This document shows positions 39,438 through 47,817 of a stretch of 50,561 nt of DNA, one piece after another (position 1 is the first letter of the stretch; each line of letters opens with the position of its first letter). The position numbers and the translations under genes were made by a program. Origin of the DNA: an uncultured Acidobacteriia bacterium (GTDB lineage: Bacteria; Acidobacteriota; Terriglobia; Bryobacterales; Bryobacteraceae). The stretch covers positions 1-50,561 of the forward strand of contig CAIYDY010000377.1 of assembly GCA_903925015.1 (NCBI GenBank), written 5' to 3'. The notes below the pieces were generated by a model. That model did no database searches and was not told where the DNA came from. It worked only from the letters and a program-made list of their open reading frames with translations.

Positions 39438-40346
39438 CTAGTGGGTCATGGAATAAACCACGTAATCAGCCGCGATGCGGAATGAAGTGGCCGAGAACTT
39501 GGCGTCATAGCGCGGCTCGTCCGCCCACTCCCACGAATCGCCCAAGTCCATATTGTGGCAGATGGCGACCACAACCCGTCCCTTTTGGTCGTAGATCCCA
39601 CGCCACTTGGCCTCGTAGCCGTCCTGTTCGTAGGTGCGTCCGCTGCGGAGGTACTGCGCACCGGGGACTTGGTACTTGTCGTCCAGATCGTAAACAGTGT
39701 GGAAGATTGCCTCGCCCTTCGGCAGGTCAACGATTTCCCGGTCGGGGAAAACCTTGCGCATGCTTTCGATGAACACCGACCATTCGTAGGTGCCGTGGAA
39801 ATCATCGCACATGAAGAAGCCGCCACGGTCGAAGAATTCGCGCATTTTGACAGCTTGGTCATCGGTGAGTGCCCAATGGCCCACTTCGACGGCATACAGC
39901 CATGGGTAGTTGTAGGCATCGTCGCCGTCATCAAGATCGACTGGCTGCTCGACGGACCGGACGTGTATGCGGGTGAGTCGGCGCAAAGCTGAGGACATAT
40001 GGCGGTCGGCCCGTGGATAATCCGTCGTCCAACTGGACCCGCCCTCCTTCCAATTGCCGCCAAACCCACGGAAGCCACCGCCTCCCCGTCGTCCAAATCC
40101 GCCACCGCCGAAACCACGTCCCCCGGCAGCCTGGGGGTACATCAGGCGCGCGAACTGCCACTCGGTTTTCTCGGTGTAGTCGGGCGGGAGGGGGAAGTTC
40201 TCGTACTCGCGACCGGGATATTCGCGGAACGGACGGGGGTTGTTCGTGCCCCAACGCGACTGGGCCGACCCTCTCTGGAGCGCAAACCCCGACCCGAGGA
40301 TCGCCACCAAGCAACCCGCCGCGATGAACCCTGTTGAGATGCGCAT
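39438..40346 (-). CDS. DUF4159 protein with Gly/Arg-rich insertion
   Basis: This 302-residue protein has a signal peptide (about 1-28) and a DUF4159 domain. The fold is class I glutamine-amidotransferase-like with landmarks FPLPPDYTEKTEWQFARLMYP, YPWLYAVEVGHW, FFDRGGFFMCDDFHGTYEW and HNMDLGDSWEWADEP. It is a tandem paralogue of the gene upstream. Between the first helix and WTTDYPRADRH it carries a Gly/Arg/Phe-rich tract (residues about 74-98, GGRGFGGGGFGRRGGGGF) which the paralogue lacks. It should be periplasmic. DUF4159 proteins are typical of Acidobacteria and often sit with MoxR/vWA genes, which are absent here. Function unknown. Confidence 0.88.
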   Translation of the reverse strand: MRISTGFIAAGCLVAILGSGFALQRGSAQSRWGTNNPRPFREYPGREYENFPLPPDYTEKTEWQFARLMYPQAAGGRGFGGGGFGRRGGGGFRGFGGNWKEGGSSWTTDYPRADRHMSSALRRLTRIHVRSVEQPVDLDDGDDAYNYPWLYAVEVGHWALTDDQAVKMREFFDRGGFFMCDDFHGTYEWSVFIESMRKVFPDREIVDLPKGEAIFHTVYDLDDKYQVPGAQYLRSGRTYEQDGYEAKWRGIYDQKGRVVVAICHNMDLGDSWEWADEPRYDAKFSATSFRIAADYVVYSMTH

Positions 40347-40386
40347 AGGCCCGATTGGCTATCAGGGTATCACGGGGAGTGGCCCG

Positions 40387-41244
40387 CTAGTGGGTCATCG
40401 CATATACGATGTAGTTCGTCGCAATCTTGATCCCGAGCGACGAATACTTCTCGGGGTAGCGTGGCTCGTCGGCCCATTCCCAGGAGTCGCCCAGATCCAT
40501 GTTGTGGCAGATCGCAACCATCAGCCGGCCGTGGTCGTCGTAAACGCCGCGCCACCGGGGCTCGGTGCCGTCGTATTCGTAGATGCGGCCCGAGTACAGA
40601 TACTGCGCACCGGGGACCTGGTAGCGGTCGGTCAGGTCATAGAGAACGTGAAAGATGGGGTCGGCGTTGGGGATGTCCACAATCGGCCGGTCCGGGAACA
40701 CTTGGCTCATGATGCGGGTGAAACCAGCCCACTCGCGGGTGCCATGGAAGTCGTCGCACATGAAAAAACCGCCCCGCAGGAGGTAGTCCCGGAACTTCTG
40801 GATCTGGGCCGCGTTGAGGTTCCAATAGCCCACCTCAACGGCGTAGAGCCAGGGGTAGTTGAAGACGTCCTCGGCATCGTCCAGATCCACAGGTTGTTCC
40901 ACAGATCGGACATGGAGCCGGGTCAGGCGCCGGACAGCCTCGGAAAGGTGCCGGTCGGAGCGCGGGTAGTCAATGGTCCAGTTGGCAGCCCCGTTCTTCC
41001 AATCCGGATTGCCGCGAAAGCCATAGGTGGGGACTGCCGGGTACATGAGGCGGGCGAACGCCCACTCGGTCTTTTCCTGATAGTCGGGCGGGAGCGGGAA
41101 GTTCTCGTATTCGACGCCTGGGTACTGGCGATAGGCTCGTGGGGCCAGGTGGCCCGGGGCGAATGGTGCAGCCATCTGCAAGGCCCACGCGGCTCCGATG
41201 GCCAACAGGCAACCCAAGGCGAGAGTAACGGTCCGTGTCGGCAT
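40387..41244 (-). CDS. DUF4159 protein
   Basis: This 285-residue secreted protein has a signal peptide (about 1-22) and a DUF4159 domain. It has the same landmarks as the next gene: FPLPPDYQEKTEWAFARLMYP, YPWLYAVEVGYW, GGFFMCDDFHGTREW and HNMDLGDSWEWADEPRYPEK. Outside the Gly-rich insertion the two align end to end with high identity, so they come from a fairly recent tandem duplication. It is 9 nt after the TlpA-like gene and 40 nt before its paralogue, hence one operon. The enzymatic role of the domain is not established. Confidence 0.88.
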   Translation of the reverse strand: MPTRTVTLALGCLLAIGAAWALQMAAPFAPGHLAPRAYRQYPGVEYENFPLPPDYQEKTEWAFARLMYPAVPTYGFRGNPDWKNGAANWTIDYPRSDRHLSEAVRRLTRLHVRSVEQPVDLDDAEDVFNYPWLYAVEVGYWNLNAAQIQKFRDYLLRGGFFMCDDFHGTREWAGFTRIMSQVFPDRPIVDIPNADPIFHVLYDLTDRYQVPGAQYLYSGRIYEYDGTEPRWRGVYDDHGRLMVAICHNMDLGDSWEWADEPRYPEKYSSLGIKIATNYIVYAMTH

Positions 41245-41253
41245 TCGCGTCGA

Positions 41254-42531
41254 TCAGTTGGTGCGGGCGGATTCGATTCGGTCCGCCAGCATGTCCTCGA
41301 ATTTTTCGGGGATGAAGCCGGTCATCCGGCTGGAAATCCGCCCTTGGGGATCGAGAACAAGGATCGTGGGAATCGAGGTGATGTTCAACAAGTGGCCCAG
41401 ACCCGCATCGTAGTAGCTGGGACCTTCCCATTTCATCTCTTCGAGGAACGGCGGCACCAAGGTATGGTCGTCGTCGGCGTCGATCGAGAGAAAGACAACG
41501 TTGGGATCCTTCGCATACTTCTTCTTGACGTTCTCGATCATGGGATGTTGGACGCGGCAGGGCATGCACCAGGTAGCCCAAAAATCCATCACAACGGCTT
41601 TGCCCTTGAGGGATGAAAGCGCAAGCACTCCGTTGGCACCGGCGCGGGGCAGCACGTATTCGGAGACTGTAGTGGCGTAGACATTGACATCCTTCTGCTT
41701 CATGTTCGCCATCCGGTTCCGCTTGAGTTCCACATTGCGGTCAAACGCTTTCAGGATGGCCTCGCCCAGACCGGCGTCGGAACCGTGGAGCTTGGTGTAG
41801 ATCGCCCCGAGCTTGGCACGGTCCGCAAGCCTGTCGGCCTCGGTCCCGCGCGCATCCTCGCAGGTGAAGGCGTCGGCGTAGGCATCGAAAGCTTCCCCCG
41901 TCTTGCCCGCTTTTTCCAGCCAACGGGCCAGTTCGCGCGCCGATTCACCACCGGGAGCCAGATCCCAGGCCTTTTTGGCGAACTTGACCGCGTCGTCGAC
42001 CGCCCCCATGTTCCCTACGGCGCGGGCGTGCAGAACGGCGGCGCGGGAAAGCCCCTTGTTGACCTCGAGCGCCCACTGGCCTGGACTCATGTGGCCCTCG
42101 GCGGCACGGGAGCGCATGGCCTCGACCTCGGTTTCGTACCGGATGGCGAAGGCGATAGCCTTTGGTGGCGAAGCGGGATTGGCATCGTCCAGCAACTCGC
42201 GCGTGACGCGGTCGATCAGCGGGAGATCCGTGTTAGCGGGGTTGGAGTTGAGAATGCGCTCTCCGTAGAGGATGATCCGGGCATGGTCGTTGGTTTCGAT
42301 GGCGGATTTGGTGAGCGCCTGCTCGATCGCAGCCTTCTGCGAAGTATTGGGATACTTCTTCAAATGGCGCTCGAGTGCCCGGATGAAGTCGACCTGGCTG
42401 TTGCCCGCCTCCTGAACAGCTTGGTTGAGCTCGTTCTGCTCCTGCCCGACCGAATTGGCCAGTGTGGGCTGGGCCTGGGCTGCAGGTCCAAGCGCAACCG
42501 CGAGACAAAACAAAGCCAGTACGGATCTCAT
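41254..42531 (-). CDS. Secreted TlpA-like thioredoxin with helical N-terminal region
   Basis: This 425-residue protein has a signal peptide (1-20, GPAAQAQ). Residues 25-270 are helical repeats of TPR-like or tetratrico spacing, and the C-terminal 140 residues form a TlpA/ResA-type thioredoxin fold. The active site is WATWCMPCRVQHP with C-M-P-C, then VVFLSIDADDDHTLVPPFL, and a cis-Pro in SIPTILVLDPQG. It should reduce or exchange disulfides in the periplasm, using a CcdA/DsbD electron donor not seen here. AGGA lies 6 nt before the ATG at 42531. It heads the two DUF4159 genes and may serve them. Confidence 0.88.
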   Translation of the reverse strand: MRSVLALFCLAVALGPAAQAQPTLANSVGQEQNELNQAVQEAGNSQVDFIRALERHLKKYPNTSQKAAIEQALTKSAIETNDHARIILYGERILNSNPANTDLPLIDRVTRELLDDANPASPPKAIAFAIRYETEVEAMRSRAAEGHMSPGQWALEVNKGLSRAAVLHARAVGNMGAVDDAVKFAKKAWDLAPGGESARELARWLEKAGKTGEAFDAYADAFTCEDARGTEADRLADRAKLGAIYTKLHGSDAGLGEAILKAFDRNVELKRNRMANMKQKDVNVYATTVSEYVLPRAGANGVLALSSLKGKAVVMDFWATWCMPCRVQHPMIENVKKKYAKDPNVVFLSIDADDDHTLVPPFLEEMKWEGPSYYDAGLGHLLNITSIPTILVLDPQGRISSRMTGFIPEKFEDMLADRIESARTN

Positions 42532-42538
42532 GCTGTTC

Positions 42539-43150
42539 CTATTTTCCCGCCCGAATGCTTTCGGCCAGCGCGGCCGCACGCGTTCTCGCCATATGGATGT
42601 AGTTTTCGTTTTTGAAGATGCGGTCCAGAAGGGGCAGGAACTGGGTGTCGCCAACGATGCGCTTCTGGTCGCGGGCACCCTCGAAGCGCAGTATTGCATC
42701 ATTCACGCCCAGCTTGTCGAATCGGACTGCCCGTTCCAAGTCGAACAGGTAGCGCTCGGTTTCGGAGATCTTCTCGAACCAGTCCAGCAGGGTCTTCGCG
42801 TCCAAGTCTTCGGAATAGTTGAAGGTGGCCTCGTGAGGACCGCCCTCACCCTCGTACCGGAAGGTTTTCTTCCCCATGAACGCGACCTTCAGCCCGGATT
42901 CGAGTGGACCGGCGAAAAACTTCAGCTTTCCGGCCAGCTCGAACATGGCAGTGGCGTCGGCGTCGCTGATCTTGAAATTGACGGGATTCTCGCGCTTGGG
43001 CTCGTCGTTGTAGATAGAGTCGCCGGTCTTTTCGACCGAGATTTCCACGAAGGCGGGCACGCTGCCCGGAAAAACCTTGGTGAAAACGATGCGGGGTCCG
43101 TCGGCGAGGAGGGGAAGTGCCGCGAAAAACAAAACAAACCCAGTTTTCAT
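42539..43150 (-). CDS. Secreted hypothetical protein
   Basis: This 203-residue protein is not recognised. It has a short signal peptide ([18 protein letters not shown]). The mature part begins with a beta-rich region (IVFTKVFPGSVPAFVEISVE, KTGDSIYNDEP) and ends in helices (LLDRIFKNENYIHMARTRAAALAESI). It has no Cys. ATG at 43150 overlaps the ruvC stop (TGATG); a GTG one codon earlier is possible. It precedes the TlpA-like gene by 7 nt. Position and length suggest a lineage-specific periplasmic protein. Confidence 0.75.
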   Translation of the reverse strand: MKTGFVLFFAALPLLADGPRIVFTKVFPGSVPAFVEISVEKTGDSIYNDEPKRENPVNFKISDADATAMFELAGKLKFFAGPLESGLKVAFMGKKTFRYEGEGGPHEATFNYSEDLDAKTLLDWFEKISETERYLFDLERAVRFDKLGVNDAILRFEGARDQKRIVGDTQFLPLLDRIFKNENYIHMARTRAAALAESIRAGK

Positions 43151-43659
43151 CACCGGCGCAATCCTCCCTGCAAGGCCAGCATGGGGAGGTGCGTTGCGTG
43201 GCAGATCGCAATGGCCAGTGCGTCGCTTGCGTCTTCCGACTTGACCGGTTCGGCAAGTTTGAGGATCGACGCCACCATTTGCTGCACCTGCGATTTTTCC
43301 GCCCGACCGTAGCCGACCACGCTCATCTTTACCTCCAACGGCGAGTATTCCGCAAATCCAACCGCGGCCTCGGCGACCGTCAACAACGCTACGCCCCGGA
43401 CATGGGACAACTTGAGGGCGCTGCGTGCGTTGACGGAGAAGAAGACTTCCTCCACCGCCGCGTGGTCCGGCCGAAATTCCTCAAATAAGGACCGGAGAGC
43501 GCCCGCGATGTTCAGCAGGCGCTTTTCCAGCGGGTCCTTGGTGGACGAAATGATGCACCCGTGCGTTACAAGGCGATGGGTCCGCCCATCGGAATCAATC
43601 ACCCCATAACCGGTGCGTTCCGTGCCGCAATCGATTCCGAGCACCCTCTGGAGGGACAA
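43150..43659 (-). CDS. ruvC: Holliday junction resolvase RuvC
   Basis: RuvC cuts Holliday junctions with RuvAB during recombination repair. The 169-residue protein matches in length. It has the acidic catalytic residues Asp10 in [14 protein letters not shown], Glu at 70-71 in AAVEEVFF, and the C-terminal Asp cluster in [15 protein letters not shown]. It follows yebC by 3 nt and overlaps the next gene by one base. yebC-ruvC is a classic bacterial neighbourhood, here without ruvA and ruvB. Confidence 0.95.
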   Translation of the reverse strand: MSLQRVLGIDCGTERTGYGVIDSDGRTHRLVTHGCIISSTKDPLEKRLLNIAGALRSLFEEFRPDHAAVEEVFFSVNARSALKLSHVRGVALLTVAEAAVGFAEYSPLEVKMSVVGYGRAEKSQVQQMVASILKLAEPVKSEDASDALAIAICHATHLPMLALQGGLRR

Positions 43660-43662
43660 ACC

Positions 43663-44397
43663 CTACTCTTCGTCGTCGGCGATATCGAAGTTCGAATAAA
43701 CGTTTTGGACGTCGTCGTGGTCTTCCAAGGCCTCAGTCAGTCGCAACATGGCTGCGGCGTTCTTGCCTTCCACCATAATGAGATTTTTGGGAACCATGGC
43801 GACTGCCTCCGACGAGACGGTCTCCAGGCCAGCTTTCTGGATCGCGGCCAATACCGCATCGTGGGCGGTAGTGTCGGACAGGACTTCCCAACTATCGCCG
43901 GAGTCCTTCAAGTCGTTCGCGCCAGCGTCGAGAACAATTCCCATGAGGGTATCCTCGTCGGCTTGGTCCTTTTCCAGAACAATCTGGCTCTGGCGCTCGA
44001 ACATCCACGCGACGCTGCCCTGTTCACCCAAGTTTCCGCCCTGCTTGCCGAACATGTGCCGAATCTCGGCCACAGTGCGGTTGCGGTTATCGGTTGCGAC
44101 CATAACGAGGACAGCCGCGCCGCCGGGGCCGTAGCCTTCGAACATGATTTCGTCGATCTGGCCGCCCTCCAACTCGCCGGTACCGCGCATGATCGCCTTC
44201 TTGATGTTGTCGGAAGGCATCGAGACGCCTTTGGCGGCTGTGATGGCGGTGCGGAGGCGGGGGTTGCCGTCGGGGTCTCCGCCGGAACGGGCCGCGATCT
44301 GGATTTCTTTGATGAGGCGGGTGAAAATCTTGCCGCGCTTGGCGTCTGTGGCGGCTTTCTTATGCTTGATTGTCGCCCATTTTGAATGCCCTGACAT
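43663..44397 (-). CDS. yebC: YebC/PmpR-family regulatory protein
   Basis: This 244-residue protein is a YebC/PmpR family member. It opens with the family signature MSGHSKWATIKHKKAATDAK and continues with RGKIFTRLIKEIQIAAR, NPRLRTAITAAKGVSMP, the FEGYGPGGAAVLV motif and the acidic C-terminal LEDHDDVQNVYSNFD. YebC proteins have been described as transcription regulators and, recently, as ribosome-associated factors that help at proline-rich stretches. It heads the yebC-ruvC unit. Confidence 0.96.
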   Translation of the reverse strand: MSGHSKWATIKHKKAATDAKRGKIFTRLIKEIQIAARSGGDPDGNPRLRTAITAAKGVSMPSDNIKKAIMRGTGELEGGQIDEIMFEGYGPGGAAVLVMVATDNRNRTVAEIRHMFGKQGGNLGEQGSVAWMFERQSQIVLEKDQADEDTLMGIVLDAGANDLKDSGDSWEVLSDTTAHDAVLAAIQKAGLETVSSEAVAMVPKNLIMVEGKNAAAMLRLTEALEDHDDVQNVYSNFDIADDEE

Positions 44398-44530
44398 GGT
44401 TCTGGTTAAGACTCTTTCCTACAAGTGGCCTTGATCCCACAGGATAGCAAACGCGGAAGTCCGCATTGTGGCGGGGACTCGGTCCGTGCGCTCGCTTTAC
44501 AATGAAGTTCTTCACGCATAGAGACCCAGC

Positions 44531-45049
44531 ATGGCGCTCAGAACCCTCATCTCCGAAGACCAGATCCAGCAGCGCATCCGTGAAATCGGCGCGCAGATCG
44601 ATGCCGACTACCCCGATGGCACGCTCTATCTAATCTGCATCCTGAAAGGTGCGTGCTTTTTCCTCGCGGACTTGGCCAGGGCTGTCCGCCGCGACACCTA
44701 TATCGATTTCATGAGCATCTCCAGCTACGGCAAGGAGAAAACGAGTTCGGGCGAAGTCAAGATCATCAAGGACCTCGACATCTCGCTCGAAGGGGCGGAC
44801 GTGCTGATCGTCGAGGACATCATCGATACCGGGATTACGCTGAACTATCTCATCTCGGTGCTGAAGAGCCGCCAGCCCAAGTCGGTCCGGGTGGCCACGC
44901 TGCTCGACAAGCCTTCGAGGCGCCTGAAGCCCGTGGATGCCGCGTACATCGGGTTCCCGATTCCCGACGAGTTCGTGGTGGGCTACGGATTGGATTTCGC
45001 CGAGAAATATCGGAATCTGCGCGAAGTCTGTGTCTTGGAACCTGACTAG
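44531..45049 (+). CDS. hpt: Hypoxanthine phosphoribosyltransferase
   Basis: The 172-residue enzyme salvages hypoxanthine and guanine with PRPP, forming IMP and GMP. The PRPP-binding motif VEDIIDTGITL lies at residues 94-104 and the flexible loop with SSYGKEKTSSGEVK at 64-77. The C-terminal VGYGLDFAEKYRNL is the base-binding hallmark of the family. A TTTACAAT segment at 44496-44503 could be a -10 region, giving a leader of about 20 nt. The lipoprotein gene starts 47 nt after the stop, with its own putative promoter. Confidence 0.95.
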   Translation: MALRTLISEDQIQQRIREIGAQIDADYPDGTLYLICILKGACFFLADLARAVRRDTYIDFMSISSYGKEKTSSGEVKIIKDLDISLEGADVLIVEDIIDTGITLNYLISVLKSRQPKSVRVATLLDKPSRRLKPVDAAYIGFPIPDEFVVGYGLDFAEKYRNLREVCVLEPD

Positions 45050-45084
45050 ACTTTACGGAACCGTGAGGCGGTATTCGCGCATCT

Positions 45085-45090
45085 TACAAT
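45085..45090 (+). promoter_or_regulatory. -10 hexamer of a probable leaderless promoter
   Basis: TACAAT lies exactly 6 nt before the ATG at 45097, as before the genes at 737 and 18996. There is no ribosome binding site between them. The flanking TTACAATGAAG also occurs 27 nt upstream of hpt. Confidence 0.45.
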
Positions 45091-45096
45091 GAAGCG

Positions 45097-46032
45097 ATGC
45101 GCAAATTGCGCCGGCTTGCACCGGCTGCTCTTGCACTCATTCTGGCCCTTCTGTCGAGTTCCTGTGGCGCGTTCCTCAGGTCGCGGACGATTCTCCGGCA
45201 CGGAAAACCCGTATCGGCGTCCCAAATCCTGTTGACCGCGACAAAGGAGGAGCTCAACGAGAGGATCGCGAAGGTATACGGTGCGATCGATTCCTTTCAG
45301 GCAACGGTCGACATGACTCCTTCGTCTGGAAGTGTGTACAAGGGTCAAATTACGGAGATCAAGGATGTCAAGGGCTTCGTGCTGTTCAGCAAGCCCTCGA
45401 AGATCCGCATCATCGGCTTGGCCCCGGTTGTGCGGACCAAGGCGTTCGACATGGTCTCCGACGGTGTGGATTTCCGGTTCCACCTAACCCAGAAGAATTT
45501 GTACGTCCATGGGTCGAACAGCGCCCCGGCGGTGTCGCAGAACAAGATTGAGAATTTGCGGCCCGACGCGTTTCTTGCGTCGATGCTGGTGCGTCCGGCG
45601 GACCCGGCTACGGAAGTTCCGATGCTGGTGGATGCAACAGACGAGGACAACGCCTCGTATATCCTTTATTTTCTCCGCAAGGGGCCGAACGGGGAGATCC
45701 TGCCGACGCCTTCCCGCAGTTTCATCTTCGACAGGGCGGATCTGAGCATCGACCGCCAGATGGTCTACGACGATACCGGAGCGATCGTCAGCGACACCCG
45801 CTATTCCAAGTGGCAGTCCTACAGTGGAGTGATGTTTCCGGGCCGGATCGACATCAACCGTTGGAAGGATGGGTACGGCGTGGTGATGGACATCACCAAG
45901 ATTCAACTCAACGAAGCGCTGAAGGAAGAGCAGTTTCAGCTCCCCCAGCCGGAAGGCACGCAGTTGCAGATTATAGGAACCCCAATCTTGGGCACGCCGA
46001 AACGGGATCAGCAGAAGCAGGATCAAAAGTGA
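45097..46032 (+). CDS. LolA/LolB-like outer-membrane lipoprotein
   Basis: This 311-residue protein has a lipoprotein signal with the lipobox LLSSSC (Cys23 as the lipidated residue). The mature part is a LolA/DUF4292-like beta sheet: helical start KEELNERIAKVYGAIDSFQA, then strands such as VKGFVLFSKPSKIRIIGL and MVSDGVDFRFHL. The C-terminus is Gln/Lys-rich and unstructured. LolA/LolB fold proteins carry lipids or lipoproteins. It overlaps the FtsX-type permease gene by 4 nt (GTGA), which suggests that it is the periplasmic or outer-membrane partner of that ABC transporter. Confidence 0.84.
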   Translation: MRKLRRLAPAALALILALLSSSCGAFLRSRTILRHGKPVSASQILLTATKEELNERIAKVYGAIDSFQATVDMTPSSGSVYKGQITEIKDVKGFVLFSKPSKIRIIGLAPVVRTKAFDMVSDGVDFRFHLTQKNLYVHGSNSAPAVSQNKIENLRPDAFLASMLVRPADPATEVPMLVDATDEDNASYILYFLRKGPNGEILPTPSRSFIFDRADLSIDRQMVYDDTGAIVSDTRYSKWQSYSGVMFPGRIDINRWKDGYGVVMDITKIQLNEALKEEQFQLPQPEGTQLQIIGTPILGTPKRDQQKQDQK

Positions 46033-47123
46033 CATTCAAGCTTGTTTGGGAAAACGTGCGGCACAAGCCGTTGCGCACGTTGCTGAGCGTTTTGTTGATT
46101 GCCGGGCCCGTGACTTTGATTCTCACCTTGGTCGGCATCAGCCATGGCTTTGTGGAGGATTCCAAGAGGCGTTCGGCCGGTGTGGGTGCCGACGTGCTTT
46201 TCAAGGCCCCGGGGAGCAGTTTGATGCAGTTCAGCGCGGCCACCCTGCCCGACAAATTGGTGGGTGCGCTTGCTGCGGAGCCGCACGTGGTTCAGGCGAC
46301 GGGTACGGTGGTGGCCCCGATTGGCGGTTTCGACTCCATGATCGGAATCGAGCCCACGGAATTCAACAAGATGAGCGGCGGTTTCGTGTTCGTCGACGGG
46401 CATCCTTTGGACGGCCCGGACGATATCCTGGTGGACACTTGGTACGCCGCACAGCGGAAGCTGAAGATCGGCGGCAAGTTCACGGCACTGGGGCGGGATT
46501 GGAAAGTTGCGGGAATCGTGCAACCGGGCAAGCTGGCCCACGTGTTTGCGCGGATGTCGGTACTGCAGGATCTTCTGGGGAATCTGGGGCACGTCAGCCA
46601 AATCTTCATCAAGTTGGATGACCCGGCCAAGGCCCCCGAGGTGGTGGCCGCGTTCAAGGTCAAGTACGACGGATACCCGGCGTGGCCGATGGCGGATCTG
46701 CAATCGCTGCTCTCGGTGGACAACGTGCCGCTGCTGAAGACGTTCATCGACGTGATTGTTGGAATCGGCGTTTTCTTCGGGTTCACGGTCGTTTCATTGT
46801 CGATGTACATGGCGGTGCTGCAGCGGACCCGGGAGATCGGCATTTTGAAGTCGATGGGTGCCACGAAGGGATTTGTGATGGGGCTGATTCTGGCCGAGGC
46901 GTTTTTCCTCGGGCTGGGGGGTACGGCGTTGGGAATCGGGCTGAGCTACGTGACCAAGTCGGTGATGATGGCGGTTGCACCGGCGTCGCTGCCCCAGGCG
47001 ATTGTGTACGGATGGTGGCCGATTGCGGGTGCGGTTGCGATGGGCGCGGCGGTGTTGGGGGCGGTTTATCCGGGTATGTTGGCGGTACGGCAGGATCCGA
47101 TCGAGGCTTTGGCTTATGAATAG
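46029..47123 (+). CDS. FtsX-like ABC transporter permease
   Basis: The 364-residue permease belongs to the MacB/LolCE type VII family. Span 1 lies at about residues 14-38, a large periplasmic domain (about 40-245) follows, and three spans come at about 249-275, 287-313 and 330-355. The typical cytosolic motif REIGILKSMGATKGFVM is present between spans 2 and 3, and the C-terminal VRQDPIEALAYE completes the FtsX pattern. Such proteins work as mechanotransmitters rather than channels. GTG start overlaps the lipoprotein stop, with AGGA 6 nt upstream. The ATPase gene overlaps its 3' end by 8 nt. Confidence 0.9.
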   Translation: MTFKLVWENVRHKPLRTLLSVLLIAGPVTLILTLVGISHGFVEDSKRRSAGVGADVLFKAPGSSLMQFSAATLPDKLVGALAAEPHVVQATGTVVAPIGGFDSMIGIEPTEFNKMSGGFVFVDGHPLDGPDDILVDTWYAAQRKLKIGGKFTALGRDWKVAGIVQPGKLAHVFARMSVLQDLLGNLGHVSQIFIKLDDPAKAPEVVAAFKVKYDGYPAWPMADLQSLLSVDNVPLLKTFIDVIVGIGVFFGFTVVSLSMYMAVLQRTREIGILKSMGATKGFVMGLILAEAFFLGLGGTALGIGLSYVTKSVMMAVAPASLPQAIVYGWWPIAGAVAMGAAVLGAVYPGMLAVRQDPIEALAYE

Positions 47124-47817
47124 CCCGAACTCCATCATCCATGTCCGCGACCTGCGGAAGGTGTACAAGACGGGCAAGGTTTCCGTGGAGGCACTGCGCG
47201 GGGTCAACCTGGAAGTGCCTGCGGGTGAATTCCTCTCGATCGTGGGACCGTCGGGATCGGGGAAATCGACCCTGTTCCATATTGTTGGTGGCTTGACACC
47301 GGCCACGAGCGGGGAAGTCGTCGTCGGCGGTTGCGATGTCTCGAAGGCCGGTGACGACGGGCGGACGCAATTGCGGCGAACACAGGTCAGCTTTGTGTTC
47401 CAGAAATTCAACCTGCTGCCCAATTTGACCGCGCGGGACAACATCCGGACGGCATTGCATATCGCGGGCCGGTCGTCGAAGGGTTTCGAGACGGACCTTC
47501 ACGACATCCTGGAACTGTTGGGCATCGCAGGTCGGTTGGACCACAAGCCGAGTGAGCTTTCCGGTGGCGAACAGCAAAGGGTGGCGATTGCGAGGGCCTT
47601 GGCGACCCGTCCGGCGATCCTGCTGGCCGACGAACCGACGGGAAATTTGGATACGGCAAATTCCCTGGCTGTTCTGGAATTGCTGCGGGATTTGAATTCG
47701 CGGCTGGGCCAGACGATCCTGATGATCACGCACAACACCGAGGCGGCGGAATATGGCCACCGGGTGGTGCATATGCGCGACGGCGAGATTGTGGAGACGC
47801 GCTCCACACGGGGCTAG
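47116..47817 (+). CDS. ABC transporter ATP-binding protein, LolD/MacB type
   Basis: The 233-residue ATPase has all transporter motifs: Walker A GPSGSGKST, the Q-loop FQKFNLLPNL, the signature LSGGEQQR, Walker B ILLADEPTGNLD and the His switch MITHN. It resembles LolD/MacB-type ATPases, and it pairs with the permease just upstream (8-nt overlap). With the lipoprotein gene it makes a three-gene unit: lipoprotein, permease, ATPase. That order is expected for a system that moves lipoproteins, lipids or peptides away from the inner membrane. The stop TAG lies in CTAG shared with the stop of the convergent gene. Confidence 0.93.
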   Translation: MNSPNSIIHVRDLRKVYKTGKVSVEALRGVNLEVPAGEFLSIVGPSGSGKSTLFHIVGGLTPATSGEVVVGGCDVSKAGDDGRTQLRRTQVSFVFQKFNLLPNLTARDNIRTALHIAGRSSKGFETDLHDILELLGIAGRLDHKPSELSGGEQQRVAIARALATRPAILLADEPTGNLDTANSLAVLELLRDLNSRLGQTILMITHNTEAAEYGHRVVHMRDGEIVETRSTRG

